Assembly (NCBI GenBank): GCA_017620885.1
Contig: JAGAUF010000085.1
Coordinates: forward strand, 50,116-114,115
Origin: Muribaculaceae bacterium
GTDB taxonomy: Bacteria; Bacteroidota; Bacteroidia; Bacteroidales; Muribaculaceae
DNA length: 64,000 nt
Direction of reading: 5' to 3'
In this document: positions 1 through 7,629 of the stretch, piece by piece
Position numbering within the stretch: position 1 is the first letter of the stretch
Layout of the letters: the number at the start of each line of letters is the position of its first letter
Program-made: the position numbers and the translations under genes
Notes under the pieces: model-generated
Seen by the model: only the letters and a program-made list of their open reading frames with translations
Databases searched by the model: none
What the model was told of the DNA's origin: nothing

Positions 1-158
1 TACTTATGATAGTCGTAGGCAACGTGGTTCATGAATGTGCAGACGACGTAGAATATCGCCCAACCATAGCTGTGGTGGAAGATGTCATTGACAGCCAATC
101 CCGCACATAACAATGCGAGTACGAGGCTGTAATTCTTCATGAAGATGTGATATTTCAT
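1..158 (-). CDS. Small membrane protein, partial (cut by left edge)
   Basis: The reading frame opens with ATG at 158 and runs off the left edge without a stop, giving 52 visible residues. Two hydrophobic stretches (about residues 9-24 and 31-42) separated by a short polar turn suggest a small two-helix membrane protein. Its ATG overlaps the TGA of the upstream gene (ATGA), so it is translationally coupled to it. Function is unknown. Confidence 0.6.
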   Translation of the reverse strand, partial: MKYHIFMKNYSLVLALLCAGLAVNDIFHHSYGWAIFYVVCTFMNHVAYDYHK

Positions 159-514
159 TTGATTCTAATAGTTACTTCACATTCTATCGGATCTGACTGC
201 CATGAGATTTGCGGATAGGCTGTGCGCTTCAGCTCTCGAAACTGCTTTCCAAGCCAATAGCCATGACCTGGAAGTTGTCCCGGGCACCGAATCGGTTTTT
301 CAGAGAACGCAATCAAACCTCCGTCTTCTTCGCGGGCGACCCATATTGTACCAACTTTATATTCTGTCTCTGGTATGGGGATTCCTCCATTCCGAAAGTC
401 GAGTTCTTTCGGGTAGAACCAACGGCCCTGCTCATCGACATAACCATCGTACCCGCTTTGTCTCGTAGGATAGAAACTCTTAATTTCTCCAGTTGCAATT
501 ACTCTCGCTTTCAT
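155..514 (-). CDS. Hypothetical phage protein, 119 aa
   Basis: Not recognised by function. It begins MKARVIATGEI, a style of N-terminus seen in small phage accessory proteins, and has a Tyr/Trp-rich middle (YDGYVDEQGRWFYPKELDF). No membrane segment or catalytic motif is visible. It is coupled by 4-base overlaps to the genes on both sides, so it belongs to the leftward accessory operon that starts at 6127. Confidence 0.7.
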   Translation of the reverse strand: MKARVIATGEIKSFYPTRQSGYDGYVDEQGRWFYPKELDFRNGGIPIPETEYKVGTIWVAREEDGGLIAFSEKPIRCPGQLPGHGYWLGKQFRELKRTAYPQISWQSDPIECEVTIRIK

Positions 515-1071
515 AATTCTGATTCTATTTTGTCATAGTCTGCCACAAAATCGTAGCACTCGCTATCGTCTTTTCCGAACGTATCGTAAAAACAATTTAC
601 AGAACTCCAATTTATGCCGATAGAATGTATTGCCGGCGTTGACGCAATGAGCGACTCTATTGACGCAATCAAATCCGAGAAGGCTTTCACAACACCCTCC
701 CCGTTATTTTCTTTGACATATTCTCTCCACGCTTTACGCACTCTTGGGAAGTCTTTAGCGAGGAAATACGCCTTATCCATCATAGACTGCATGGTGAGAC
801 GTTCAGCCGACGTTACTTTGCCTGAGAGCTGGAGATCCCATATTTCTTGCATTGGCATATCTCCTTCGCCATTCCAGAACATTGTCGCCACGAAGCGATT
901 GTTATATTCGCGAAGCGCATAATCCGATGGGTACGACGGAAGATATTTGCGCTCCATATAGTGCATGAAGCACATCCACGAGGCGTGTGAGCCCCATGTT
1001 GAGTGGTGCGCATCATACCACTTGCGAGGAGATTTATCCGAAGCTTTGGTGTAGAATAGTTCTATTGCCAT
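511..1071 (-). CDS. Hypothetical phage protein, 186 aa
   Basis: Not recognised. An aromatic N-terminal third (residues about 18-45, rich in Trp, His and Met) is followed by a helical, charged middle (about 85-145) and an acidic C-terminus. No signal peptide or membrane segment. It overlaps the next gene by ATGA and is separated from the preceding one by 57 bases. Confidence 0.7.
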   Translation of the reverse strand: MAIELFYTKASDKSPRKWYDAHHSTWGSHASWMCFMHYMERKYLPSYPSDYALREYNNRFVATMFWNGEGDMPMQEIWDLQLSGKVTSAERLTMQSMMDKAYFLAKDFPRVRKAWREYVKENNGEGVVKAFSDLIASIESLIASTPAIHSIGINWSSVNCFYDTFGKDDSECYDFVADYDKIESEL

Positions 1072-1128
1072 AGTCTATCGCGCTTAAGGTTGCGAAGTAT
1101 CAGTGTTATTAGTATCATGCTTGGGTCT

Positions 1129-1923
1129 TTAATGTCTCTTATATACTATGCTTTGCTTTGTTGCTGGCACGTAGGTTACATCATCCCATCGTTTATGGTC
1201 GGACGTAGGGAAAAGCATACAAGCAGAAGTGTAGTCGTTTTCTGAGGTCGCCGTACCATTAGAGTCAAAACTTACTTCAATTCCGCTTATTTCAACAATA
1301 ATTTCTCGATTTTCAATGCGCACAAACTTTACTTCCTTTGCTTCTCGAATTTGACCATCATACCATCGTTCATACCATAAAGCGGTACCTGATTCAGCAG
1401 CCCTCAGCTTAGATAGTATGGGATTTTCTGTATGTTCGTAAGCATCCTGCAGTTTTTTGAGTTCCTGCTCTTTTTCGTATATCTCACCTCTCAATTTATT
1501 GTGAAGATAAGGTTTCATCTCTCGTAAACAAAGATCAAGATAATCCGGATTAAACTTCCTGAATGGTACCACGATGGATGTTGGCAATCCAATGTTTATA
1601 CCTTCCTCTGTTAATCCAGACAATACAATTTTATCTTTTAATTTACTATGATGATATGGGGGAATATCAACATCGATTCGAGTATAATATGAGTGCCCAT
1701 TTTCATATTTAGTTAGGTCCTTTTCTATAGGTCCCCAGTGGATGAGTAAATTCTCAACTGTAGGAATTGGAATTTCTAAATATAATTTTCTGGCGTTTTG
1801 ATACTCTATAAACCATATCTTCCATGCATTCTCACGGATAAGGTTAAATAGAGAATTCTTTCTCGATATTGAATCGGTGGTTTGGTATTCGTTCACCGTG
1901 TCAAGTATTTCTATTGGAATCAT
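1129..1923 (-). CDS. Hypothetical protein, 264 aa
   Basis: Not recognised. Residues about 125-160 are a strongly charged helical stretch (KLRGEIYEKEQELKKLQDAY) that could be coiled coil; before it lies a region with PPYHHSKLKDK, after it a beta-rich part. The DNA is more A+T-rich than its neighbours, which may mark later acquisition. The start overlaps the end of the upstream gene by 23 bases. Confidence 0.65.
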   Translation of the reverse strand: MIPIEILDTVNEYQTTDSISRKNSLFNLIRENAWKIWFIEYQNARKLYLEIPIPTVENLLIHWGPIEKDLTKYENGHSYYTRIDVDIPPYHHSKLKDKIVLSGLTEEGINIGLPTSIVVPFRKFNPDYLDLCLREMKPYLHNKLRGEIYEKEQELKKLQDAYEHTENPILSKLRAAESGTALWYERWYDGQIREAKEVKFVRIENREIIVEISGIEVSFDSNGTATSENDYTSACMLFPTSDHKRWDDVTYVPATKQSIVYKRH

Positions 1924-2272
1924 TTTTATCTAATTCATTTAAGATTTTGCACACTTCCTGATACCGAGTTAGACCCTGCCATTCGGCTTGCACATCATCG
2001 GTCTCACTGTCATAGTGTTCATCGTAGATGTACTGATTTATGCTCTCATTGAATATCTCGTCTGACAACCCGTAATCAGGATCGCAATCGTCATACATTC
2101 CGAGTTCGCGAGCGACAGATTGACATTCTTGATGGCAAACCCAGTCTCCGACTATTCCATCTACGACATTGGTCTGCCGGAGATACTTCTGGCCTTTGTT
2201 GATAGTGCCGTAGCAGAACATACATTTATGCTCCTTGCGTGCCACCGGCGTTGCTTCTTTGAGTATTGTCAT
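1901..2272 (-). CDS. Small putative zinc-binding protein, 123 aa
   Basis: Residues about 17-20 hold CMFC and about 46-50 hold CHQEC, with a preceding HKC. This spacing suits a treble-clef or zinc-ribbon fold. The C-terminal half is acidic. Small zinc proteins of this kind are common in Bacteroidales phages, usually of unknown role. ATGA overlap with the following gene side at 2269-2272 indicates coupling. Confidence 0.65.
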   Translation of the reverse strand: MTILKEATPVARKEHKCMFCYGTINKGQKYLRQTNVVDGIVGDWVCHQECQSVARELGMYDDCDPDYGLSDEIFNESINQYIYDEHYDSETDDVQAEWQGLTRYQEVCKILNELDKNDSNRNT

Positions 2273-2589
2273 ATCTTTTCATTGTTATAGATTATTCTTG
2301 ATGGGTATGTGTGCTTGGTAAGACTCAATATTTTCACTGCTTTCCTACAAAGTCCTTCATCACAATTCCAATAACGAGAGGCAAGAATAGTATAGGCAAC
2401 TGAAAACACGTCCTTTTTCCTCCACGGGAATTTGCAAATAAAATCATGACCTATTTTCTGCGATTCATCTGTGAAGAGGAAATACGAGGAATTTCTGGCA
2501 TAAGTGATAGTGCAACCATAAGTCATAAGATTAACTTTGGTACGTCTTATTTCATCCCTGAGCCTTTTCTTTGTTTTAGTTGTCTTCAT
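2269..2589 (-). CDS. Hypothetical protein, 106 aa
   Basis: Not recognised. The N-terminus is basic (MKTTKTKKRLRDEIRRTK), then comes a mixed alpha/beta pattern with aromatic residues and no membrane segment. The basic start could contact nucleic acid, but this is only inference. It overlaps the upstream gene by 14 bases. Confidence 0.6.
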   Translation of the reverse strand: MKTTKTKKRLRDEIRRTKVNLMTYGCTITYARNSSYFLFTDESQKIGHDFICKFPWRKKDVFSVAYTILASRYWNCDEGLCRKAVKILSLTKHTYPSRIIYNNEKI

Positions 2590-3058
2590 TTGTTGTCAGT
2601 TTTGATATTCGGAAGTCATATCCATTGGCATAAAGTAGCTCTACGGCAAGCACAACTGCTTCGATAGGATTCTCAGATTGAGGTAGTGTCCCAGTGAACC
2701 CATCCCAATCATAGTCTACAATCCAATTTGTACCATTTGAATATAGTGTAAGGTCACCGTTAAGCACACTTGGAATATCCTTATCCCATATCTCTCCATC
2801 TAAGAATGGCGGTGTCCATTTGGTAAATGGAAAATCATTTAAGTGCTTTGGCAAAATTTCAATCAATGCTGATAACGACCATGCTGGGGTGTCATTTTTC
2901 TCAAACTCCATATCCGGACCTCTCATTAAGAGATAGATTTCACCTTTTCGTTTCCCTGATAAGGTTAAAGCAGGTTGGTAAAACATATCTGCTGTATCGG
3001 GATCAACTCCGCAGGCCATCAAGCGTGCGGATTGTTCGGATGTTGTTGCTATGTTCAT
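2576..3058 (-). CDS. Conserved-looking phage protein, 160 aa
   Basis: The pattern TSEQSARLMACGVDPDTADM near the N-terminus followed by PAWSLSALIEILP (about 60-72) and a C-terminal NPIEAVVLAVELLYANGYDF resembles a small protein family often found in Bacteroides phages and mobile elements; its function is not known. No catalytic motif is visible. Coupled to its upstream neighbour by ATGA (3055-3058). Confidence 0.7.
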   Translation of the reverse strand: MNIATTSEQSARLMACGVDPDTADMFYQPALTLSGKRKGEIYLLMRGPDMEFEKNDTPAWSLSALIEILPKHLNDFPFTKWTPPFLDGEIWDKDIPSVLNGDLTLYSNGTNWIVDYDWDGFTGTLPQSENPIEAVVLAVELLYANGYDFRISKLTTNEDN

Positions 3059-3459
3059 TGCTGATTATCTTTGTGAAATTGTTCAAGGATTCTTTTTATA
3101 GTTTCGGCGGCTTGTCTAGCGAGTTCTTGTGTGCGGAAGTAGTTATTGGATCTAACTCTTGCCCAGTCTTCAGGATCCTCTGCATCAAAGATTTTTGACA
3201 CGGGATTCAACATGTCGTTGATGCACCAATAGTATTCATTGTCTTTGGGTGCCACCGGCTGTCTCTTTAGGATTGTAATATTCTTTTCCGAGTTATTACG
3301 TGAGTTGCGATAGACTGCAAACGCGGCCCATGCATTGCACAGGGCAAGGACAGCGAATGTTACACACCAATAGTACCGGTGTATCATTGCATTGGCAATC
3401 AGGCACGATATTGAAAGCAGAACACTCGCGCAGTTGAAGATGATACAGAACTTATCCAT
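3055..3459 (-). CDS. Small membrane protein, 134 aa
   Basis: Two hydrophobic helices at about residues 5-24 and 30-50 are followed by a cytosolic, Arg- and Asn-rich tail with an ILKRQPVAPKDNEYYWCIND segment. This makes it a probable inner-membrane protein with a soluble tail. Function is unknown. It overlaps the upstream gene by 8 bases. Confidence 0.65.
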   Translation of the reverse strand: MDKFCIIFNCASVLLSISCLIANAMIHRYYWCVTFAVLALCNAWAAFAVYRNSRNNSEKNITILKRQPVAPKDNEYYWCINDMLNPVSKIFDAEDPEDWARVRSNNYFRTQELARQAAETIKRILEQFHKDNQQ

Positions 3460-3772
3460 GGCTTACCTCTTTTGCAATATCAGGGAAGATGGCCTTTATC
3501 GCATCGCCTCGACCGTCAAAATAAGCTTGATTTAGTGGCCTCGCACAGCCTGCTTTCTGAAAATTTGAGAGGGCAAGATTGTATTCTTCTTTTACCTTAC
3601 TTTTCTCAACAATGCAAAATCGGCTGGTGAGCCAGCGAATAATATACGCTACTATCTCCGCCTGATCATCGAGCAACTCTTCGTAAGTGCTTTGTGAAAA
3701 GCCTGATGATACTACCTTTTCCTCGGCATATTCGCGACTCAAGGCTTTTATCTTGTCTTCGTCCATAGTCAT
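3452..3772 (-). CDS. Hypothetical protein, 106 aa
   Basis: Not recognised. Helical and charged, starting MTMDEDKIKALSREYAEEK; a second in-frame ATG two codons later is an equally good start. The first ATG gives an ATGA overlap with the upstream gene, which favours it. No membrane segment or catalytic motif. Confidence 0.65.
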   Translation of the reverse strand: MTMDEDKIKALSREYAEEKVVSSGFSQSTYEELLDDQAEIVAYIIRWLTSRFCIVEKSKVKEEYNLALSNFQKAGCARPLNQAYFDGRGDAIKAIFPDIAKEVSHG

Positions 3773-4044
3773 ACGTTACATTTAGTCTTATGAAATGCGC
3801 AAGTATCGGAGTTATACAGCTTGCAGGTACCGAGACCTCGGACCGTCCGGGCGCACTGGTAATGGCCTCGATAGTGGACGCACTCACTCGCTACCTGATT
3901 AAATTGACACTTGCTTATATCGTTGGGGTGAGAACACCCGGAGACAGCAGAATAATATCCTGCTATCCCCCGGCGTGTCTTCTCACAATGACCGCCATTC
4001 GAGCAATAGAACCGGCAGTCATATTTGGTTTTAGTCTTCGTCAT
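3769..4044 (-). CDS. Cysteine-rich small protein, 91 aa
   Basis: Eleven cysteines in 91 residues, in the pattern CRFYC...GHC...GC...C...C...C...GTC...C...C. There is no signal peptide, so the cysteines are more likely metal ligands than disulfides, although a small secreted toxin-like fold cannot be excluded. It overlaps its downstream neighbour by ATGA and its upstream neighbour by 14 bases. Function is unknown. Confidence 0.65.
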   Translation of the reverse strand: MTKTKTKYDCRFYCSNGGHCEKTRRGIAGYYSAVSGCSHPNDISKCQFNQVASECVHYRGHYQCARTVRGLGTCKLYNSDTCAFHKTKCNV

Positions 4045-4336
4045 AGCCGTAATCGGTTATTTCAAGGTGTGCGCCATTATCGCTCTCGAGGATTTCTATT
4101 GGCTCGTCAACTATGAGGGTGCCGAACCAATTTACCATTACGAATTTTTCGAGAGTGGCAGGCTCACACCAATCTTCATCAGTATGTCGAATATCATACA
4201 GATACTTACTTTCAGTGTCTGCTTGCTGATACACTCTGAATTCTGAGAGTAGTCCACTAATTTTTGTGCCGTCCTCGAAGAAAAGAGTTATGGGTCGAAT
4301 GTCGTTCAACTGTAATAGTTCTTTTACTGTTTTCAT
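4031..4336 (-). CDS. Hypothetical protein, about 101 aa
   Basis: Not recognised. Start chosen at the ATG at 4336 (MKTVKELLQLNDIRP), which has an A-rich upstream stretch; a longer version from 4372 would overlap the upstream gene by 10 bases. The protein is beta-rich (PITLFFEDGTKISG, then DTESKYLYDIRHTDED) and acidic at its C-terminus. Either start is possible. Confidence 0.6.
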   Translation of the reverse strand: MKTVKELLQLNDIRPITLFFEDGTKISGLLSEFRVYQQADTESKYLYDIRHTDEDWCEPATLEKFVMVNWFGTLIVDEPIEILESDNGAHLEITDYGYDED

Positions 4337-4362
4337 TTCAGCATATTGTCTATATGTTGAAC

Positions 4363-4761
4363 CTATTCCCATCGTGCCTCAAGTTGAGATTTTAGGCTTA
4401 GTGTTTGCTCCATCACATACTCTTTTGAGCAGGTGTCTGGATTGTCGAAGCAATGGCAGGTGTCGAAGCCTATGACCCACCAATCCTGCCGAATACCAGA
4501 GGATTCCCCGATAAACTCCATTGATTTAAACCTCTTCTTCCAAGTTCTATATGAATCACAGAACGTTACTCCCCCATGGACGTGGATATTTTCATCGTCC
4601 ATCATATTCTTGCCATAATCCGGATGCGAGGGAGGGATTGCGACGTATCCATTCGCATATCCACACTTGAGAAGCATGAACTCAGGCTTGGAGTTTAGCT
4701 CCTTATTTATATCGGAGTTCATGAATGCTACAAGTGCAGGTCTTTTGTCAGTCTTCGTCAT
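4363..4761 (-). CDS. Conserved phage protein with GYVAIPPSHP motif, 132 aa
   Basis: The succession GYVAIPPSHPDYGK, then HVHGGVTF, then WWVIGFDTCHCFD is a pattern I recognise from a widespread small phage protein family of unknown function. The conserved His, Asp and Cys residues hint at a metal or catalytic site, but no activity is established. It sits in the leftward accessory operon, 12 bases after its upstream neighbour. Confidence 0.75.
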   Translation of the reverse strand: MTKTDKRPALVAFMNSDINKELNSKPEFMLLKCGYANGYVAIPPSHPDYGKNMMDDENIHVHGGVTFCDSYRTWKKRFKSMEFIGESSGIRQDWWVIGFDTCHCFDNPDTCSKEYVMEQTLSLKSQLEARWE

Positions 4762-4773
4762 CGCGTATTTAAT

Positions 4774-5145
4774 TTAGAATGTTATTACTGCTGATACCAG
4801 GGCGGTCGAGAGCTGATAGCCACGAGAAGCAGCCTCACACTCCATCGTCTCGGTGTCTGTAATCTTGAGGTTCATAAGGATTTCCCGGCGCTCGTCGTTG
4901 GTAAACTCAGGAGTGCAGAAGATATCTGATACATCGTTGAATGTGCTTTCTCCATTCACCATAACTACGCTATTAAACGGAGTCTCGTAAAGGAAAGCCA
5001 CGATTTTCACTGTCGTTTTCTGGACGCGACCAGCGTACTTGACAGCGGCTCGGACGAAACGCTTCATCAGGTAGTAGCTTTTCTCGCGCGGGTCGGTGTG
5101 AACACACTCAGGAGCCAGACCGATTTCCATAAGTTCTGTTACCAT
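4774..5145 (-). CDS. Hypothetical protein, 123 aa
   Basis: Not recognised. The middle (about 30-75) is a mixed alpha/beta region (KYAGRVQKTTVKIVAFLYE), and the C-terminus is hydrophobic. No membrane helix is certain. It overlaps the upstream gene by 7 bases. Confidence 0.6.
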   Translation of the reverse strand: MVTELMEIGLAPECVHTDPREKSYYLMKRFVRAAVKYAGRVQKTTVKIVAFLYETPFNSVVMVNGESTFNDVSDIFCTPEFTNDERREILMNLKITDTETMECEAASRGYQLSTALVSAVITF

Positions 5146-5390
5146 TGCTTGTCGCCGAGTTCGCGTGTAACCATAAATTTGTGGGTCTCTTCGTCGGCAC
5201 CCATTTCTACGAGTGAAACATGGCCGTGATTATCCTTGACGCGCTCGTCATATTTCCACGATTCGTATTCATGACGGGCGATTTCATAATCATCATACAT
5301 TTCGTCTATGTTGATTTCGTCGTAAACATCGTCATAGTCTCGGGCTGTGCAGAGAGCCGACACTTTCAGTTTGTAAATACGGTTGGACAT
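5139..5390 (-). CDS. Small acidic protein, 83 aa
   Basis: Not recognised. Very rich in Asp, Glu and Tyr in the middle (about residues 17-50), which could be a DNA mimic or simply an acidic linker; this is inference. The start at 5390 is fixed by the A-rich phage leader directly upstream (5391-5427). Confidence 0.65.
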   Translation of the reverse strand: MSNRIYKLKVSALCTARDYDDVYDEINIDEMYDDYEIARHEYESWKYDERVKDNHGHVSLVEMGADEETHKFMVTRELGDKQW

Positions 5391-5427
5391 TACTTTTGAT
5401 TTTTTGATTGTGAATATCTTATTTGCA
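5391..5427 (-). promoter_or_regulatory. Phage leader element, intercistronic copy
   Basis: On the leftward strand it reads TGCAAATAAGAT, a short spacer, then AATCAAAAA just before the ATG. No TAnnTTTG box lies directly upstream, so this copy sits inside an operon. A small palindrome GCCTGAACAGGC precedes it. Role unknown; the position suggests translation or RNA processing. Confidence 0.6.
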
Positions 5428-5451
5428 TTGCCTGTTCAGGCTATTGTTCAT

Positions 5452-5865
5452 TTAGAATTTAAGGTACTTTTCAAATCGAGTTCCTATTTCGGTAGCGACC
5501 ATCGGCCAGCCATAGAGGGCGCATAGAAGAATCTTCATGCCAACTTGGGGAATGTAGCCGTCAGCACCCCCGACCTCAGAATAGATTTCGGGGTACATCT
5601 TGGCATATTCATACGCGGCTTTGAGGAGGGAATCCTTGCAGAGCCGGAATCTCTTGCCATTCTCCACATCCGTGAAGAAGATGTCTCGCCCGTCGAAAAT
5701 TGCTTCTACGGTCTGCTCAAAATAAGGATCCGCGTCGATGGGGTTCTCGATAGCTAACAGATTGGCGAGGCCGAACTGATAGCCGTAGTCGAGGGCGCAG
5801 GTAATGAGGGAGCGTAGCTCCTGGCAGTCCACTACCGGGGCATTAGTCAACGATTCCGTCGCCAT
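5452..5865 (-). CDS. Hypothetical protein, 137 aa
   Basis: Not recognised. Start taken at the ATG at 5865 (MATESLTNAP); a TTG four codons upstream is less likely. Helical pattern with YGYQFGLANLLA and a hydrophobic C-terminal stretch (VGMKILLCALYGWPMVATEIG). Its beginning overlaps the upstream gene by 23 bases. Confidence 0.6.
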   Translation of the reverse strand: MATESLTNAPVVDCQELRSLITCALDYGYQFGLANLLAIENPIDADPYFEQTVEAIFDGRDIFFTDVENGKRFRLCKDSLLKAAYEYAKMYPEIYSEVGGADGYIPQVGMKILLCALYGWPMVATEIGTRFEKYLKF

Positions 5866-6127
5866 AATACATATCAAATCTTGTCATTTCGGAAAGAGAC
5901 TCGTACCACTCATGGTACTCGGCCTTAACGTTCTCATCGAGGAACTTGAAATAGTAGCCGTTACAGTAGCGGAGTGTGCGGTTCCATTCGTAGAATTTTC
6001 TGAACAGCTCTTCTTTGGTCGGAGCTTCAGCTACAAACTCTCTCTTAACAGCAAAGTTGTCGTATTCGACCACTTTGGCTTTGTATGCGCTCTCATTGAG
6101 AGGCGGTGTATTAACTTGATTGTTCAT
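5843..6127 (-). CDS. Hypothetical protein, 94 aa; first gene of the left accessory operon
   Basis: Not recognised. A charged, aromatic protein with EFVAEAPTKEELFRKFYEWN in the middle, no membrane segment. It is the first gene after a clear promoter and phage leader (6128-6201), and is followed without large gaps by the genes to the left edge. Confidence 0.65.
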   Translation of the reverse strand: MNNQVNTPPLNESAYKAKVVEYDNFAVKREFVAEAPTKEELFRKFYEWNRTLRYCNGYYFKFLDENVKAEYHEWYESLSEMTRFDMYYGDGIVD

Positions 6128-6201
6128 CGTGTCCGATGTTTTTGATTAGTTTTATCTTATTTGCATACGCAAAGATAATCAAAAATAATCATTCCTGCAA
6201 T
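6128..6201 (-). promoter_or_regulatory. Leftward promoter plus phage leader for the left accessory operon
   Basis: Read leftward: a -33 element TTGC around 6198-6201, a 20-base spacer, TATCTTTG at 6177-6170, five bases, then GCAAATAAGAT (6164-6154) and TAATCAAAAA before the ATG at 6127. This matches the Bacteroidales consensus TTTG-N20-TAnnTTTG. The leader also reads as a minimal ORF ATG-CAA-ATA-AGA-TAA. Confidence 0.8.
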
Positions 6202-6248
6202 TTTTGGAGCCATTATTTTAATCAAATCTGCAAATTTTCTCACTCTGA

Positions 6249-6280
6249 TTAGGTCATGTCACGGATTATTAGTATCTTTG
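6249..6280 (+). promoter_or_regulatory. Rightward promoter of the structured RNA and moron cassette
   Basis: TATCTTTG at 6273-6280 is a perfect -7 box; the base group 20 bases upstream is TTAG, a weak -33. It is the only evident rightward promoter before the rightward genes at 6533-7575. Confidence 0.6.
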
Positions 6281-6490
6281 CGGCGAAGTTGAACACTTGA
6301 CACACGTCAGGATACAACAGACATACATAGCCTAATCGTCGTCGAACTACCACCTTGATAACTCCGGGCTATCTTAAGTTTACCCACTGGGCTTTGTGGC
6401 TCTGTGTGCATACACGCGCAGGACACGACCTATTGGGTAAACGGCTGTGGTAGGCCGGACGACGTTAGGCTGCTGTCCTGCGTCTTTTTT
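6281..6490 (+). ncRNA. Structured, pseudoknotted RNA upstream of the rightward cassette
   Basis: No ORF accounts for this stretch, but it holds four long complementary pairs: P1 6330-6343 with 6458-6470 (GCCTAA/TTAGGC plus CGTCGTC/GACGACG), P2 6347-6353 with 6447-6453 (CTACCAC/GTGGTAG), P3 6378-6386 with 6434-6442 (GTTTACCCA/TGGGTAAAC), all nested. P4 6417-6425 with 6474-6482 (CGCAGGACA/TGTCCTGCG) crosses P1-P3 and so makes a pseudoknot. A 5' hairpin lies at 6295-6310 (CTTGAC-ACAC-GTCAGG). Six T follow P4 at 6485-6490, so its 3' strand could act in termination. It may be a free RNA or a terminating 5' leader of the next gene. I cannot assign a known RNA family. Confidence 0.75.
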
Positions 6491-6532
6491 GTGGGTAGTT
6501 GCCAAGAGAAAATGCAAATATGAAGAGTGACC

Positions 6533-7018
6533 ATGGTAACTATCAGACATAACATCGACGAGACCCAATTCAAATACCTCTGGGCCAAATACGTCAAAGG
6601 CTCCAACATCGAGCGACACTGCGCTCAATGCGTGCCGGGGACATTCAGTAAGAAATTCTCCGGTGCATGGAACAGCGACCTTCTACATCAGCCGACGCTC
6701 GCTATGGACGAGGTGCCGGACGGAGAATATCAAGCCATATACTTTTGCGGAGTCTTCAAGAAAGGATTCTCTACCAAGAAGAACTATCCGCATAACTTAC
6801 ACCTCGCAGTCATTCCTGAAGAGGGGCGCAACGATGTCTTCGACTTTGAGAACTGGCATATCGAGATAGAGAACGGCTACGTCTCACGCATACCGGCCGA
6901 GGGAGAACTTGATGACCGATTCTTCCGGGCTCCGTATGATCATCACTACTACACCTGCCGCATCTTCCGCTGGATGATAGGCTTCTTCCACCACGAATTA
7001 TTAAAGACAACGATATGA
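6533..7018 (+). CDS. Moron protein of an HC...CGV family, 161 aa
   Basis: Not recognised by name. Start taken at the ATG at 6533; a GTG two codons earlier is the alternative. The pattern W-x-x-YV-x-G-x5-HC near the N-terminus and YFCGV (about residue 72) followed by NLHL is shared with the leftward protein at 20576-21046, so the two are distant paralogs. The conserved Cys and His could bind metal. It is oriented against the phage operons, has its own promoter and structured leader, and is coupled by ATGA to a secreted protein, which is typical of a lysogenic-conversion cassette. Confidence 0.7.
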   Translation: MVTIRHNIDETQFKYLWAKYVKGSNIERHCAQCVPGTFSKKFSGAWNSDLLHQPTLAMDEVPDGEYQAIYFCGVFKKGFSTKKNYPHNLHLAVIPEEGRNDVFDFENWHIEIENGYVSRIPAEGELDDRFFRAPYDHHYYTCRIFRWMIGFFHHELLKTTI

Positions 7019-7575
7019 AACAAATCATTTTTACCCTCGTCTGTCTGCTGGCATTGTTCCCGGCGCAGGCACAAAAGATTTTGAGCGATGACACGACCAA
7101 CGGCACCCGCTCAATCATCACGAGTAAGGAAAATGTTAAGTCCGGCAACGATAAGATTGTCGTATATGTCGGCCTGAGCTTTATGCAGTCGGGCGATACA
7201 CCGACCCACTTCCTCTCGCTGAAACTTTCGGCGATGAAGCACATGGCTATCGGCAAGGAGGGACGCATCATGCTCAAGGACGCAAACGGTAATGTTGTAA
7301 CCCTCACAACACCGCAAGGCAGCTACGGCGCGGACACGCGCAACGTGGGCGGTTTCAACCTCTACGAAATCAATGTAGACTACCCGATAACCTACGAACA
7401 GTTACAGCAACTCGCTAACGGAGTTACCAAGATACGCATCGAGCTTGACAATGACGACCCGTTCGACAAGGAATACAAGAAGGATAAGATTGGAAAGGTC
7501 ATTGCAACCGATTTAAGCCTAATCGCCGGCGCACTCGGCACCGACAAAAAGGCTTCATTCACGGACGGCTTCTAA
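7015..7575 (+). CDS. Secreted protein of the rightward moron cassette, 186 aa
   Basis: An N-terminal signal peptide is clear: Lys, a hydrophobic core (IIFTLVCLLALF) and a cleavage site after AQA at about residue 19. The mature part is beta-rich with charged loops and contains no membrane segment, so a periplasmic or secreted location is likely. Function is unknown. The ATG overlaps the stop of the preceding gene (ATGA). Secretion plus orientation opposite to the lytic genes suggests expression in the lysogen, but that is inference. Confidence 0.75.
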   Translation: MKQIIFTLVCLLALFPAQAQKILSDDTTNGTRSIITSKENVKSGNDKIVVYVGLSFMQSGDTPTHFLSLKLSAMKHMAIGKEGRIMLKDANGNVVTLTTPQGSYGADTRNVGGFNLYEINVDYPITYEQLQQLANGVTKIRIELDNDDPFDKEYKKDKIGKVIATDLSLIAGALGTDKKASFTDGF

Positions 7576-7582
7576 CAATCCG

Positions 7583-7629
7583 CACCATATCAGGGCTGGC
7601 AAACATCTTGCCGGCCCTTGCTATATGGT
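7583..7629. terminator. Bidirectional hairpin between convergent genes
   Basis: AGGGCTGGCAA (7592-7602) pairs with TTGCCGGCCCT (7608-7618) through one G-T pair; an outer CACCATAT/ATATGGTG pair extends it. It lies between the rightward cassette and the leftward gene ending at 7621, whose stop codon is inside the outer stem. Confidence 0.7.
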
